Shown here piece after piece: positions 47,401 through 59,319 of a DNA stretch of 64,000 bases. Location: positions 65,070,001 to 65,134,000 of the forward strand of contig CM075353.1 in the NCBI GenBank assembly GCA_037693485.1. The letters are read 5' to 3'. The first letter of the stretch is position 1, and each line of letters begins with the position of its first letter. Position numbers and translations under genes: made by a program. Under the pieces are notes generated by a model, which was not told where the DNA came from, did not search any database, and saw nothing but the letters and a program-made list of their open reading frames with translations. Source of the stretch: Kitagawia praeruptora (Eukaryota; Streptophyta; Magnoliopsida; Apiales; Apiaceae).

Positions 47401-49233
47401 TTTTATAAAATCGGAAAATAATCCATTCGACATGTGGTTTTCTCTCACACTTTCCTTTTTACCTCTAATATTTAATTACCATGATTCGTCACTGACTTAG
47501 TCATGTTAAGGGATTCCAATTTCAGTTACGAACTTTCGATTACGGTTTCGAGCCTCTTTTACGAATTTAATCATAACTCCTAAACCGTAAGTCCATTTCA
47601 TACGATCTTTATATCAAAACGAAGCTTATAACATAATCTAGCTTATCATGGAAGAAATCGAAGCTAATCAGTGACTTATACCTACTGTCAAACTCGTGTT
47701 CTTAAGGTTAACGAAATCTCGGCATTACGACGGCTATAAATCGGATATTTACCAAATTCCAAAACTCCCAATAATCATGATATCTACTCCAAACAACATA
47801 TACATGATTTATAACCATGAACTAAGGCCAAGCAATGCCTTTCCGTTCATCTAACTATTTTAACCTCTACCAAAATCCAATCATAATCATGCTTATAACA
47901 TGCTAACACCATAATTAAGCTTAAATCCATCAAGAACATGCATAATCTCAAAGTAAGATCTAGGGTTTCAAGGGTGTTATACCTTCCTTGGGGTGTGTAT
48001 GCACTTAGTAAGCCTTGTATAGTCCTTGTATAGCCTCCATGAAGCTTGGATCATCAACCAAAATCAAGATCCAAAAGTTTTGTTCTTGAGGTTACTATTC
48101 ATCCTCCACTTTAATGATTTTATTGAAAATGGAAACAATGGATTTTGAGGCTAAGATTTCTAGGGTATCATTTTTATGAAATGTGAGACCTATGATAAAA
48201 ATTTGAAGATCAAACAATGGTGGGAGGTTGGATTTTGATTCTTGAAATTCAAGAATAGCCGAATGGAAGGTTTTTTTGTGGAGAGTTTGATATTTTGCTT
48301 GGTTAATCTTGAACAATAATGCATAAAGTGGATGGCCTTGGATAATATCTCATTTAAAACACCTTTATTAAAGTGATGATGCATGGAGTGATGTGTTTAG
48401 CAAGCCAAGTGTTGAGATTGTGGTGGTTTAAGGCTAACTTGTAGTTAGATTGCTAAGTACTTGGTTGATTCACTTGATTCTAGTTAGTCTTGTAACTACA
48501 TTGGTTACTAGATATTTTCTAGTAGCTTATGCATGACTCTTGCTCCCTCTGCTTGTTTCTTTGTCCGTTTACTGCTCAATTCATTGATCGTTCGAGGGAA
48601 TAACTCATTCGTTTCTAGTTAGGGTTTTACCGAAAACCTTTCTAATATTTATAATACTATTCCTCATCTTTCTTAGTACTTCTCGAATTTAAATTCCTTA
48701 AATCCCTTTTAATAAATCCTTAAGTCTGGCAGTGTCCAGGGAATTCTCGGAGAAAATAAAAGTGCTCTTTTTCTGAATCCGACAGCTTTTACATACACTT
48801 ATTTTCCTCCTGGATCACTAATACGAACTCAGAAATCCGTTCCGAATACCGGATATAGCATTATTACAATAACATTCCAAATTCCACCAAAATCACTATT
48901 CATCACTTATTTTTATTTAATTCCTATAATTAGGAAAATGAACCTGGTTTACTCTCGGGTGTTTCTTAACCTTTTTACGGAACCGCTGTACTTATAATAG
49001 ATATTGATTTGGATGACACAAGCATAATCTTTCTTGGAATAATATAACTTATATCCTTAGGAGATAGATTATTCTTATTTATGCTATCAACCAAAAGTAT
49101 TCTTCATGACATATGATCATTTAGATCTATACCCATTCACATTCTTTGTTAATACCTTGTAGTCGGAGTCACTGCTCATTCTTTCATCAATAAATAAAAA
49201 GTTTTAATTCTACCGAAAATTCGGGTTCTTACA
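44447..49233 (-). mobile_element. Element D: solo gypsy LTR (4,787 bp), minus orientation
   Basis: It begins TGTAACACCCCCAGATCC and ends TTCGGGTTCTTACA, the reverse complement of an LTR related to that of element E (GGATTTGGGGATGTTACA and TGTAAGAACCCAGATTTT). It is flanked by TSD CTTGG at 44442-44446 and 49234-49238. There is no interior and no second LTR, so it is a recombination product. It is clearly diverged from the E LTRs. Confidence 0.92.
45880..46640. repeat. A/T hairpin array inside solo LTR D
   Basis: Many copies of AAATGAATATTCAAAATAAT followed by ATTCATTTAATAAA occur. These are the inverse-orientation counterpart of the array in the E LTRs, with more copies and more variation. 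Confidence 0.75.
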
Positions 49234-49238
49234 CTTGG

Positions 49239-52200
49239 AAACTGGTGTTGGTAGTAGTTCTGAGAATGTTGAGGGAGAAACTGCACATAATGCAGCAAAT
49301 AAGGATGTTAGTGAAAGTGAACCCACAGTGGTTCCTCTTGAGCCTAAGAAGAAGAGAGCTAAGAGGGCCAAAGCCACTGTCAGCCACCCTACAGTCTCAC
49401 AAAAGGCTGTGGAGAGTAAAAGGGAATCAAACACATCCCTAGGTGCTTCTTCTCAACAAGAAGTATCTATTGAAGCTGGCCTGTCTCCCAAGGCATCCTG
49501 TAAAGAGTCAGCACAACCTCATGTACTCACTCATGAGGAGCCTACACTTGCAGAAATGCACACAGAGATAGGGCACAGTGAGGGTCATGAAACTTCTACT
49601 CTTGATGTTCCACAAGTTAACCCTGTGGAACAGCCAAAAATCTCTTCTAAACCATCACCTTCTTTATTCTCTAATCCATCAATTGTTTCTTCTCAACAAC
49701 CTAGAGAAGGGGACAGTCCAATCCCTTCAGGTTTTGATCATCCATCTCAAGTCATGGATGAGCCCCCATCAAGTGGTCCACAAGAACCCATTTCTCAAAG
49801 TGAAATGGGCACCACTCACTCAAACACTGAGCTAGATCAAGATGGTACTCTGCCAGAAAATGAAACAGCCAACATCTTGGTCGAACTCCAAAGAGCAACT
49901 GACCTTCCGGAAGTTGCTGTCACAGCCTCAGTTGCTGTCAAAGATGCCACAAAAGTTGCTATCAACCCACCTGTGGACAGTAACATTTTGGGTAAAGATG
50001 TTGTCGCCTCTACAAAGTTTGATCATGATACTGTCATTGTTGAAGATGCTTCAGATGATGATCAACTTACTATCTCTGCTTTGAAGGTAAAATCTAAACT
50101 TTCTACTTCTTCAACTAAAATGCATGCAAATACTGCTCATACCCATGCATCTAGGATGAGTGAGGGAGTGAAAAGAAAAAGAGGGATAAAAGAAAAGAGA
50201 GGTGAGAATAAAAATGAGAGGCAGCCAAATGAGCTGGCAGAAGGTGAGGGACTTAAGCGTGTCCAGAGTGAACTTGAGGGAACCCCACACACAAAGGCAC
50301 TAGGCCTTGAGAGTCATTCTGTGAGGAGTGATGAGATCACTCAGAAAAACAATGAGTGTGTGAGAAACCCCACAGCCTCCTTGTCCCAGTCTCCTCCTTT
50401 ATATCCAAAAAGGCTGAGAACTAGTGGTCCTTCTAAACAAGCTGAATCAAGGTTGAAATCCCTTGAGGGTAGATGTGCATCCATGGAAGATAAACTTGAT
50501 GCTCTGTCCACTATGGTAGCTACTGGTTTTGCTGATATTCAACAAACTCTTCACTCGTTCTCTGCCATCCTTAGTGCTGCCTACTCAACTAAGGGGGAGA
50601 AAGTGGTAGATCAGAATGAGGGTGAGGGAGAGAGAAGTGGTGAATGAGGGTGAGGGAGAGAAAGTGGTAGATCAGAATAAAGCAAACCTGGTAGAGAAGG
50701 AGAAATAAGGTGAAGCTGCAAGTGAGGGGGAGCCTATAAGTGAGGGGGAGCAAGTTTTGGAAGAAAAAGATGGAGATGAAAGTGAGGGGGAGCAAGAGAA
50801 AGAAGAAAGAAACTTTGGTGAAGAATTGAAGGCAACAGGAGATGATGAATTGTTTGAAGCAGAAATAGATGGTGAGGCAGTATTGTTATCCAAGGAAGTG
50901 TTGGAGCAATTAAAGGGGACTCAAAAGTCTAAAAGAACAGTATTGCCTCCACTAAAAATCAATGAGCCAAATCCTGAGGAAGTCGAAGCTCCATTCCAGA
51001 AGTTGCAGAAGGAATTGAGAGAAAAAGAAATTCAAAATGCTCTGGGTAAAGGCAAAGGCAAAATGCCAGAGTATATGGACATATCTGCTGGCATATCTAC
51101 TGGAACTACTTGGTCAGATGGAAGTGAATACGCCCTTGAAGATGCAGAATTGATGATGGTTGATCACATGGAGAGTACCTTGAACAACAAAGATGAAGAT
51201 TTCAGTAAGTTGGTGGATGAATCAATTAGTGAAGCAGGGGGAGCTTTTACAAAATTGGCATCAACACTGAAGAGCAAAGTAATAAGTATCTCTGTGAGAA
51301 TCAACTTGGAAAGAAGATGGGCTGTTCAGGTTTATTTGAGAAACCGTTTGACCATATTCATCACAATGCAACTTTTACAAAGTTTGCATGCTAGAGTACT
51401 CCAAGTCCTTGGAACTCTGGTAGTCAGAAATTCAACAACCTTCAATGATAGTCTGATAGCACAAATTAAAAGGATGGTTGAAGACAAACTCCTGAGGTGA
51501 TTCAAAATCCTTATGGTGTGTGTTTCAGAAGGATCACAAAGACAGGAGCTAGAAGGTTGGATTTCTTACCATTGGATAAAGTCTCAGGACTAAGCACTGA
51601 AACAATCATGACAGTGCTGAAGAAACTTCTCAAATCCAGTATCACAATTGAAAAGGTTAAAGCTGTCAAAGATATTCATAGGCTGTTAGCAAAAAGAGAT
51701 GAGGAAATTAGCTCAATCATAAAGAAGCTGATCTCTGATGCTAATGCCAAGATGGGAGGAAGCTGCAACTATGATGATACTTTGGATGCTGATGAGGATG
51801 AAATAGGAGGAAGTGGTGAACCTGGAGGATTCAGGAGTTCTAGAAAAGAAGCATCTGAGAATGTTGCTACACAAACTCAGATGGATGCTACCCAAGAAGA
51901 GCACGAAACTCCCAGTACTGAAAAGAAAGATGATGTCAAGGAAAAAGGGGAGTTAGAAATTTGTGAAGCCTTGGAGGCAAGTATCTTGAGATTAGATGTG
52001 GAATGCTTTAATGCTGAAAAAGATACTGTCAACAAGGATACTGTCAAATTGGCTGAAGACACCCAAGTGAAAGATGCTGTCAAGAGCCAAACAGTTGAAG
52101 CTGTCAAAGTTGCTGTCATGAAAGGTGCTGTCAAGGATCAACTTGAAGAAACTGTCAAAGCACGAAAGCTTGTCAAGAATTTCACATCTAATAGAAGGAA

Positions 52201-53432
52201 GACAAGAGCCCAAGCCTATCGTGCAACCAAGATAAAAGGGAAGACAGTTGCAGCAGCAAAGAAAAAGAAGCATGGAGCAGTTTTGACAGAGAATCCCATT
52301 GATAAGAGAAAAGTAAATAGTTTTGAACTATTGAAAAAGTCAATTGATGGGAGCATATCATATGTCTCCGTGGAACTAGACCCAGTCAACAAAAAGGTAC
52401 GAAAGTATGATCTTAAGGATTGTGGAACTACATGTATAACTGTAAAACCAGACTTCACTATGGAGATAGTCTCAAATGTGGTAAGCATGCGTGATCTCTC
52501 ATGCAATAAGGTAAAGGTAAGGAGAAGAATTGATTTCTTCGTTTTGGAAAGGATGATCACTCTCATGGAAATAAACAAAGATGTTTCCAGCAGTATCTTA
52601 GAGCATGTCAAAGAATATTACGCTAAAAAATATGCTGAATTCTATGAGAAGTATGGTGACTGGAGAGCACATGATGATGCAGACCTTGAAGTTAGTTCTG
52701 ATGGGGAACCAATGCCTGATGTGGACCTGGTAGCAACACATCGTCCTTTTACAAAGGCTGGCATGGCTGAATATGAAGCAGAACAAGCTTATCAGGCTGA
52801 TAAAGCTAAATCATCCCAATCCACCAAACCTACCAAACCTGCCACATCTGCCAAACAAGGTGCTGAAGACCTAGAAGCTCAACTGAAGGAAAGCTACAAG
52901 AAACTCAACAAGCTATTCAGTGAGGAAGCAGGTTATCAGCCCTGTGTACTGGATAATCCTCTGAGAATCAAGGATGACAAGCAAGAAATCTATGTTGATA
53001 GTTTTCACAAGCTGAGGACCAGTATACTGAAGCATCTCTACTGGAAAGTTGTTGGATCTGTTCATAAGCTCGAAATGCTAGTTGCTTGGGAACTAGAGGT
53101 TATATTTGATCAAATGAGAGATGAAGATCCAAAGCTAGACAGAAAAAGGAGAGAATCCTTAAATGCTTTTCCTGGAAGGAGGTTCAAATTCATCCAAGGA
53201 ATTCTGAAGTTCAGAACATACACGTATGATTTTGAAACTTGGTTTGATGTAAAATATGCTGAAGTATTTACTTCTCGAGTGATATAAGGGTACATTGAAG
53301 ACATTGAAGATGATGCCAAATCACCAGAAGAAAAAGCTTTAGTTGAAGACCTCAGAAAAGCAAGAAATGAAGCTCTCAGAAGAGAGGGAAAAATCTGAAC
53401 AATTGGAGACTGCCAAAATCAAGCTAATTTAA
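49239..53432 (+). pseudogene. Element B aORF, segment 2 (low-complexity, coiled-coil and C-terminal domains)
   Basis: Reading resumes in frame after one CTTGG. The region is first Ser/Glu/Pro-rich with basic patches (KKKRAKRAK), then a coiled-coil segment (about 50440-50590). Glu-rich repeats coded by GTGAGGGGGAG follow, and a Lys/Val-rich repeat at 52020-52160 (DTVNKDTVK). The C-terminal alpha-helical domain (about 52280-53280) has EYYAKKYAEFYEKYGDW and KLRTSILKHLYWKVVG. Breaks are a shift at the short duplication near 50640, TAA 50706, a shift near 51490, TAA 53285 and a shift near 53392. With segment 1 the aORF is about 1,700 codons. Function is unknown. Confidence 0.75.
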
Positions 53433-53604
53433 ACTCTGATTTGCTCATTCAATAGGAGCAATTGATTTACAGTAAAGTCATAAGCTTCATGTTCTAGATT
53501 TTTCTTTAACATTTATCAGTTATAGTATTTCAGCTATTCTGATCTATGTTAGTTAAGTTGTCAGCATTTGATTGTAAATTTGTTGTTATTGTCCATAAAA
53601 ACAA

Positions 53605-53616
53605 ATTGGGGGAGAT
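53605..53616 (+). other. Element B polypurine tract
   Basis: ATTGGGGGAGAT precedes the 3' LTR and is nearly identical to that of element A. Confidence 0.85.
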
Positions 53617-54669
53617 TGTTGGGATTTATGGGTGATAACATAGAGACAACTTAACTATATTTTCATATACTTAGTTTTTACTAAGTTGAACATACTGTCA
53701 CAGCCAGAGTATGTCTTCGTATTCGAATAATTGCTGTCATGTAATAAATGTATGATTTGGGAGAAGTTCATATGTTTGTTCAAGCCTCAAGGAATGCATC
53801 CTGAAGACAGCAAGAATAAAAGTTACTGTCATGTCCCTGACAGTAATATTACAAGAAGACAAATGTTGCAAAGTCACGACAAAGCTACATTTGACAGCAA
53901 CATTGGCCGAAGCAAGAGACAGTAACATTCTCACACTTGACAGCAAGTCTTGAGCTCCGACAGCAACATTGGCGGGAGCTAGTATTGTCAACCTCTGAAT
54001 ATTCCTTTGACAGCAGACTATGCGGTTAAGGTTACTGTCACCTTAAATTATTTGAATTGGGTATCTTCTCAGTCAAAGCCCGTGACAGGTTACATGTTCA
54101 AGAAACAGATTTGCTGTAACACACTATCGTTTGTAGCAGACCTGCAAGACTACGACAAAAGCTTAAGAGATTCACAAGACAAGGCTGGTCAATTCGAGGA
54201 GCATGTGATATCCATATCTACTAGAATTGTATTAGCTAGAAATAGAAAGAATCTAGGTTGCTTTACTTATAAGGTTTATCCTGTCTGTATAGCAATTAGG
54301 GAAAGTCACATGGGTGTGCAATTGTAATGAGCTGCCACTTGAAAACGACAACAGCTCAACACCCCATGCGATAGGGACAACAGAGTATCTTAGTCTACTT
54401 AGATACATCTTAGATTCATTTCTATTCATGTACGCACACGAAACAATCTGTATCTCTTGAGATATCGAAGTTGGAGAAACTCTCTCCAGGTTGTAGCAAC
54501 ACTTCACACAAAATAAATAAAACATTTATTTTGTGAGAAATCTTGTTTCACTTATTGCTTGCATACATCTGCTGATAATCTATAATCTTTATTTTCGTTG
54601 TTGATTTAAAGATTCGATTTTATCAGTATTGCATTCAACCCCCCCTTCTGCAATACTCCGGGACCAACA
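53617..54669 (+). repeat. Element B 3' LTR (1,053 bp)
   Basis: It is the direct copy of 26019-27070 with about 29 differences, mostly transitions. Two of them change CTGTCA-type words: ATGTCA becomes CTGTCA near 53735, and ACTGTCA becomes ATTGTCA near 53985. Confidence 0.93.
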
Positions 54670-54674
54670 TGGAG

Positions 54675-54757
54675 CTTCTCTTTCTGGAATAGATTGTGTA
54701 GCACCCTTGACATCTGATTCGGCTCAGCTTGCTAGGCAAGCGAGCCGGTTACAATGA
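54675..54757 (+). pseudogene. LINE ORF1, segment 3 (C-terminus)
   Basis: It continues segment 2 in frame after one TSD copy (AspCys...AlaGlnLeuAlaArgGlnAla) and stops at TGA 54755-54757. That stop overlaps the ORF2 ATG by two bases, a common plant L1 arrangement. Confidence 0.8.
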
Positions 54758-57700
54758 ATTATCTAAGTTGGAACTGTCGAGGGTTGGGGAACCCTCGTAC
54801 AGTTCGAATTCTAGGGGACTTGGTGAGGTCTCGAAAACCCGATTTTCTGTTTCTTTCTGAAACGTTGGTGATTGATGATGTTATTCAAATTTTGTGTATT
54901 AAGTTTCAGTTTGCATATTCTTTTTCAGTTGATAGAGTAGGGCAGGGTGGTGGTCTGGCCATTTTGTGGAAAAGGAGTGTTTCTTTGATAATTGTCGATT
55001 CGTTTAGTAATCATATTGATATGCACATTTTAAAAGGAAATATGCCGTGGTGGAGGTTAACATGTTATTATGGTTTTCCAGAGAGATCGAGGAGGAGAGA
55101 AGCTTGGGACTTTATTAGGTTGTTGGCATCGAGATCTAATCTTCCATGGTGTGTCATGGGTGATTTTAATGATATGCTGTTTAGTTCGGATAAGAAGGGT
55201 AGGCATGTGCACCCTAAGTACTTATTAGATGGTTTTAAAAGGGCTGTAGAGGATTGTGGATTAGTAGAAGTGGAGCTTACAGGATGGAATTTCACATGGG
55301 AAAAGAGCAAGGGAACTAGTGAATGGGTTCGTGAGAAATTAGATCGTAGCTTTGCTACGGATGAGTGGTGGCAGTTGTTTCCGCTGTGTAAGCTTAATCT
55401 TATTCATGCTTCTTGTTCAGATCACGATCCTATAAATTTAGAGCTGTTGAGTACTTCACATTCGAAGAAACAATTCAGATTCAAATTTGAAAATACTTGG
55501 TTGAAAGAGCCAGGTTTTTATGAGGAGATTGCGGACTACTGGATAATTTTATCTCCAATTCATTTTCTGTCTAAGCTTATTGCTGTTTCGTCCTACATGG
55601 CAAAATGGGGACGTAATTTTTTCCATAATTTTAAAGATAAAATCGAGAGGCAAAATCAGGAGGTGGATAGGTTGGTGGACTGTACTGATGATGCTAATGT
55701 GAGTAAGTATTTTATTGAAAGGGATAAGTTGAATGAGCTTTAGTTACAAGAGGAAATTTATTGGAAGTAGAGGGCGAAAGTGTTTTGGCTTGCAGAAGGT
55801 GACTCAAATTCGAAATTTTTCCATGCTTTAGCTAAAACTCGGAAAAAAATAAATCACGTGACTCAGTTGAAGAATAATGCTGGTGTTATGGTTAGTGAGC
55901 AAACTGAGATGTGTCAGGTGGTGGAAAATTATTTTAACCAGGTTTTTAGCAGTCCTAATCAAGTATTCATCCAGGCAAATAACAGGAGGGACATGGAGGA
56001 AAATTTGATATCTAGCCCCAGAACGAAATGTTGGTAGCTGATTTTACTTTTGAGGAATTTATCGAGGCTGTTAAGCAAATGCATCCGGACAAAGCTTCTG
56101 GTCCGGATGGCTTGAATCCTGCGTTTTTCCAGAATTTTTGGAAGGTTTTGGGGCACGAAGTGTTTACTTGTTGCAAGAATTGGTTGGCAGATAATGCTTT
56201 TCCAGCGGATCTAAATGACACTAATGTCGTTTTAATCCCAAAAAAAGATAATGCAGAGGATATGAAAGACTTAAGGCCCATTGCACTTTGCAATGTTCTT
56301 TATAAAATTTTTGCAAAAGTCTTAGCCAACAGGTTAAAGGGCATTTTGCCAGGCATTATTTCCGAAAATCAATCTGCATTTGTGACCGGGAGGAACATTA
56401 CGGATAATGTGTTAGTGGCATTTGAGGTGTTACACCATATGAAGAGTAAAAAGAGGGGGAAAGAGGGAGAAGTGGCTTTAAAGCTAGATGTGTCGAAGGC
56501 ATACGACAGAGTTAATTGAGTATATCTGAAGAATCGAATGAAGAGCATGGGTTTTTCTGATGTATGGATCAGGTGGATCATGTTGTGCATCACTACGGTC
56601 TCATACTCAGTGTGTTTCAATGGTGCACAGGTAGGGCCTATAATTCCTAAACGAGGAATCAGACAAGGTGATCCATTATCACCTTATCTGTTCTTATATT
56701 GTGTAGAAGGTCTCTCAAGAGCCATCTCTGTTTCTACAACTGAAGGAAGAGTTACAGGGTGTAGTGTTAGCTCGTCTGCTCCAGCCATCACTCATTTACT
56801 ATTTGCTGATGATAGTTTTATGTTTTTTAGAGCAAATTCAGGAGAAACGAATGAAGTTAAATCAATTCTACAGGAGTATGAGGCATTGTCAAGACAGTCT
56901 ATTAATTTCCAGAAATCAGGCATTTATTTTAGTGCTAATGTGGATGAGGGCACGCAGCAAGGCATTAAAAATCTTCTGGGTGTATATGCTGATGTGGGGC
57001 AAGGAAATTATTTGGGGTTGCCTTCGCTAGTAGGAAGATCTAAGAAGGCAGTTTTCTCTTTTTTGAAGGAGAGAATGTGGAAACGTATTCAAAGTTGGGG
57101 TACGAAGCTTTTATCTCGAGCTGGAAAGGTTGTTTTGTTGAAAAACGTGGCTCAAGCAATTCCGTCTTACTGTATGTCTTGCTTCCTAATTCCTAAAGCA
57201 TTATGTAAGGAGATGGAAAGAATCATGAATGGTTTTTGGTGGAGCTCTACTGGGAATACGAAGAAAGGTATTAAGTGGTTAGCCTGGGAGAATATGAGTA
57301 CACATAAATCTAAAGGGGGATTGGGATTCCGTGATTTACATGGATTCAACTTGGCTCTGCTTGGCAAGCATTGCCGGAATTTTCTTAATAATCTGAATTC
57401 AATGGTGGCTAGAGTGTATAAAGTTCTCTATTTCCCTAATTGTAGCTTTCTTAAGGCTTTCCGAGGAGGTGGCTGCAGTTACTTGTGGTCTGGTATATGG
57501 CAAGTCAAAGAGGTGTTCAAAAATGGTTTCTGATGGGTAGTGGGGGATGGTGCAGATATAGAGGTATTCAATGACGCTTGGCTAAGGACTAAGGAAAATT
57601 TTAGAGTCGAAGATACTTATACTAATAGGAACAGTATGTTGAAAGTAAGGGATCTTTTTGTCTCTGGTGAAAACAGATGGGATGTTCAAAAGGTAAATGA

Positions 57701-58847
57701 CTCTTTCTTGAGTTGTGATGCTAGTGCTGTTCTAGCAATACCAATCCCAATTAATCAGTGCAGGGATCGAGTTGCTTGGGTGCATGCTGCTAATGGAAAG
57801 TATAGTGTGAAAACGGGGTATAAAGCCTGGCAAGATGATTATGGCTCGAGCATGAGGGTTGTGGAGTCAGAGGGGTTGAGTAAATTGTGGAAAGCTGATG
57901 TTCCGAATAAAATCAAAGTTTTTATGTGGCGATTTTGTAGGAACAATATCCCAGTCAGGATGTTACTAAGAGGAAAAGGAGTGCAAACTCCCATTCTCTG
58001 TCCTATGTGCAGTGATATTGAGCACATGTTCCATCTATTTTGTTATTGTCCATATGCAGTTCAGTGTTGGAGGTATATGGGATTGCAGTTCAACTGGACG
58101 AATGAGGATTCTGCATCTGAATGGATGATTAATTTTTTAAGTTCTGCAGCACAGGAGGAGATAGTGAAGATTGCTATGATCTTATGGGGTATATGGAGGG
58201 CCAGGAACTTACTTGTTTGGGAGAACAAGTTTATTACTCCACCTTTTGCTATGGGATGGGCTGTTAATCAGGTGACGGAGTGGAAACAGGCAAGAATACA
58301 GTACACGATGGCTGGTAAGTCTCACAGAATAGGTAGAGCAAGGGAAGATTGCAGGTGGGTTGCTCCTCAGATGGATGTTTTAAAAGTCAATGTAGATGCC
58401 TCAATTCAATCCGGTAGTGCATTGTTTGCTATTGGGATGGTAATTCGTGATCATACGGGCTCATTCATTCAAGCAAAAACTGTCAGAAAAGGAGGGGAGG
58501 TATCTGTTTTAGAAGGTGAAGCAAGAGGAGTTCTAGAGGCTCTATTATGGCTGCAAGAAATGGATTTGGGTCAGTCAAAGGAGGTAGTGGAATGTGATTC
58601 TCAACTTACTGTCTCTGCTCTTCTACAGGGTATCGAGTATAACCTTGAGGTAGGAAATGTGCTCAACGATTGTCGAGAAATTCTGCGCAGCAAGCCGAGT
58701 GTGGTAGTTAGTTTTGTTAAAAGGCAGGCCAACAGGGTAGCTCACTTGTTAGCTAGAGTACCCTGCATGGTGAATTGCTCTCAAGTTTTTGTGTCTCCTC
58801 CACCATTGGTGTTGGAGTCGATTGTTTGTGACTCTCATTTTATCTAA
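54754..58847 (+). pseudogene. LINE ORF2 (endonuclease-RT-RNase H), degenerate
   Basis: ATG 54754 opens MNYLSWNCRGLGNP, the AP-endonuclease start. GDFNDM (about 55160) and SDHDPI (about 55420) are endonuclease motifs. RT motifs are LKLDVSKAYDRVN (about 56480), RQGDPLSPYLF (56660) and the catalytic FADD (about 56803). A zinc-binding region follows (CPMCSDIEHMFHLFCYC, about 58000), then RNase H (VNVDASIQSG, EGEARGVLEAL, VECDSQ, 58385-58620). About 1,364 codons is a normal length. Breaks are TAG 55741 and 55768, a shift near 56020, TGA 56517 and TGA 57531. Several fit C-to-T decay (TGG to TGA). Confidence 0.93.
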
Positions 58848-58861
58848 TTAAATTCTTCTTC

Positions 58862-58883
58862 AAAAAAAAAAAAGAAAAAAAAA
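58862..58883 (+). other. LINE 3' poly(A) tail
   Basis: A 22-base A-run broken by a single G lies 14 bases after the ORF2 stop. The very short 3' UTR and tail mark target-primed insertion on the plus strand. Confidence 0.85.
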
Positions 58884-59319
58884 GTTAAAAGTACTGTATC
58901 CAAAAATGTTTATTCGAAGTCTGATCATATCCGTGAACTTCTTTTAAATTAACTTATTTATTCAAACAACTATTTGACCATATTTTTATGATTATAAGAA
59001 ATACACTTTAACTCTAACAATATGTTTCAAATAAATTACATAATTAAGTTTTATTTTAACAATCATCCATAAATTCTAACAAAGAATATTGGGCTTTTTT
59101 CATAAATATATAGGAAAAAGTAAATTTTTGCACATTTACTTTTGTTAAGAATAGTTATTTGCAATTTTACCAACCTAAGTTTCAAAATTGCAAAAATAAT
59201 AGGTTTCCCTTTCCCTCCCCCCCTCCTTCCCCCCTCCTTCCTCCCTCATTCCTTACCTTACGCCTGTACTTTTTTTTTTAAGGTGGGATGATTTTGGGTT
59301 GCATGGCCCCGCAGGGGCA
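58884..59319. other. AT-rich flank with polypyrimidine tract
   Basis: No gene is visible. A C/T-only tract lies at about 59203-59253, and CATGGCCCC/GGGGCATG, a near-palindrome, abuts the F insertion point (59302-59321). Confidence 0.5.

Larger units (their letters stand above)
26019..54669 (+). mobile_element. Element B: second Sirevirus family, carrying insertions C and D
   Basis: Matching 1.05-kb LTRs (TGTTG...CAACA) flank PBS, gag, pol, a small ORF, a long aORF and PPT. Without C (9.4 kb) and D (4.8 kb) the element is about 14.4 kb, large even for a Sirevirus. The flanking 5-mers are GGGAG (26014-26018) and TGGAG (54670-54674), a TSD with one mismatch. LINE ORF1 reads in frame across the site if one 5-mer is removed. 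LTRs differ at about 29 of 1,052 positions. All long ORFs carry stops. Confidence 0.93.
9837..58883 (+). mobile_element. Plant L1-type LINE, split by elements E and B
   Basis: After removal of the two insertions the LINE pieces are 9837-10677, 25731-26018 and 54675-58883. It has ORF1 (DUF4283-like plus CCHC knuckle), ORF2 (AP-endonuclease, RT, zinc-binding region, RNase H) and a 3' poly(A). ORF1 stop and ORF2 start overlap as ATGA at 54754-54757, which confirms that the outer pieces belong together. Both ORFs carry several stops and frameshifts, so this is an old copy. The 5' end lies somewhere upstream of 9837 and is not determined. Confidence 0.9.

Noticed and set aside
58884..58910. LINE target-site duplication after the poly(A)
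   Set aside because: Only a weak TTAAAAGT match near 9503 was found upstream; it falls at the 90-bp repeat joint and is too short to trust.
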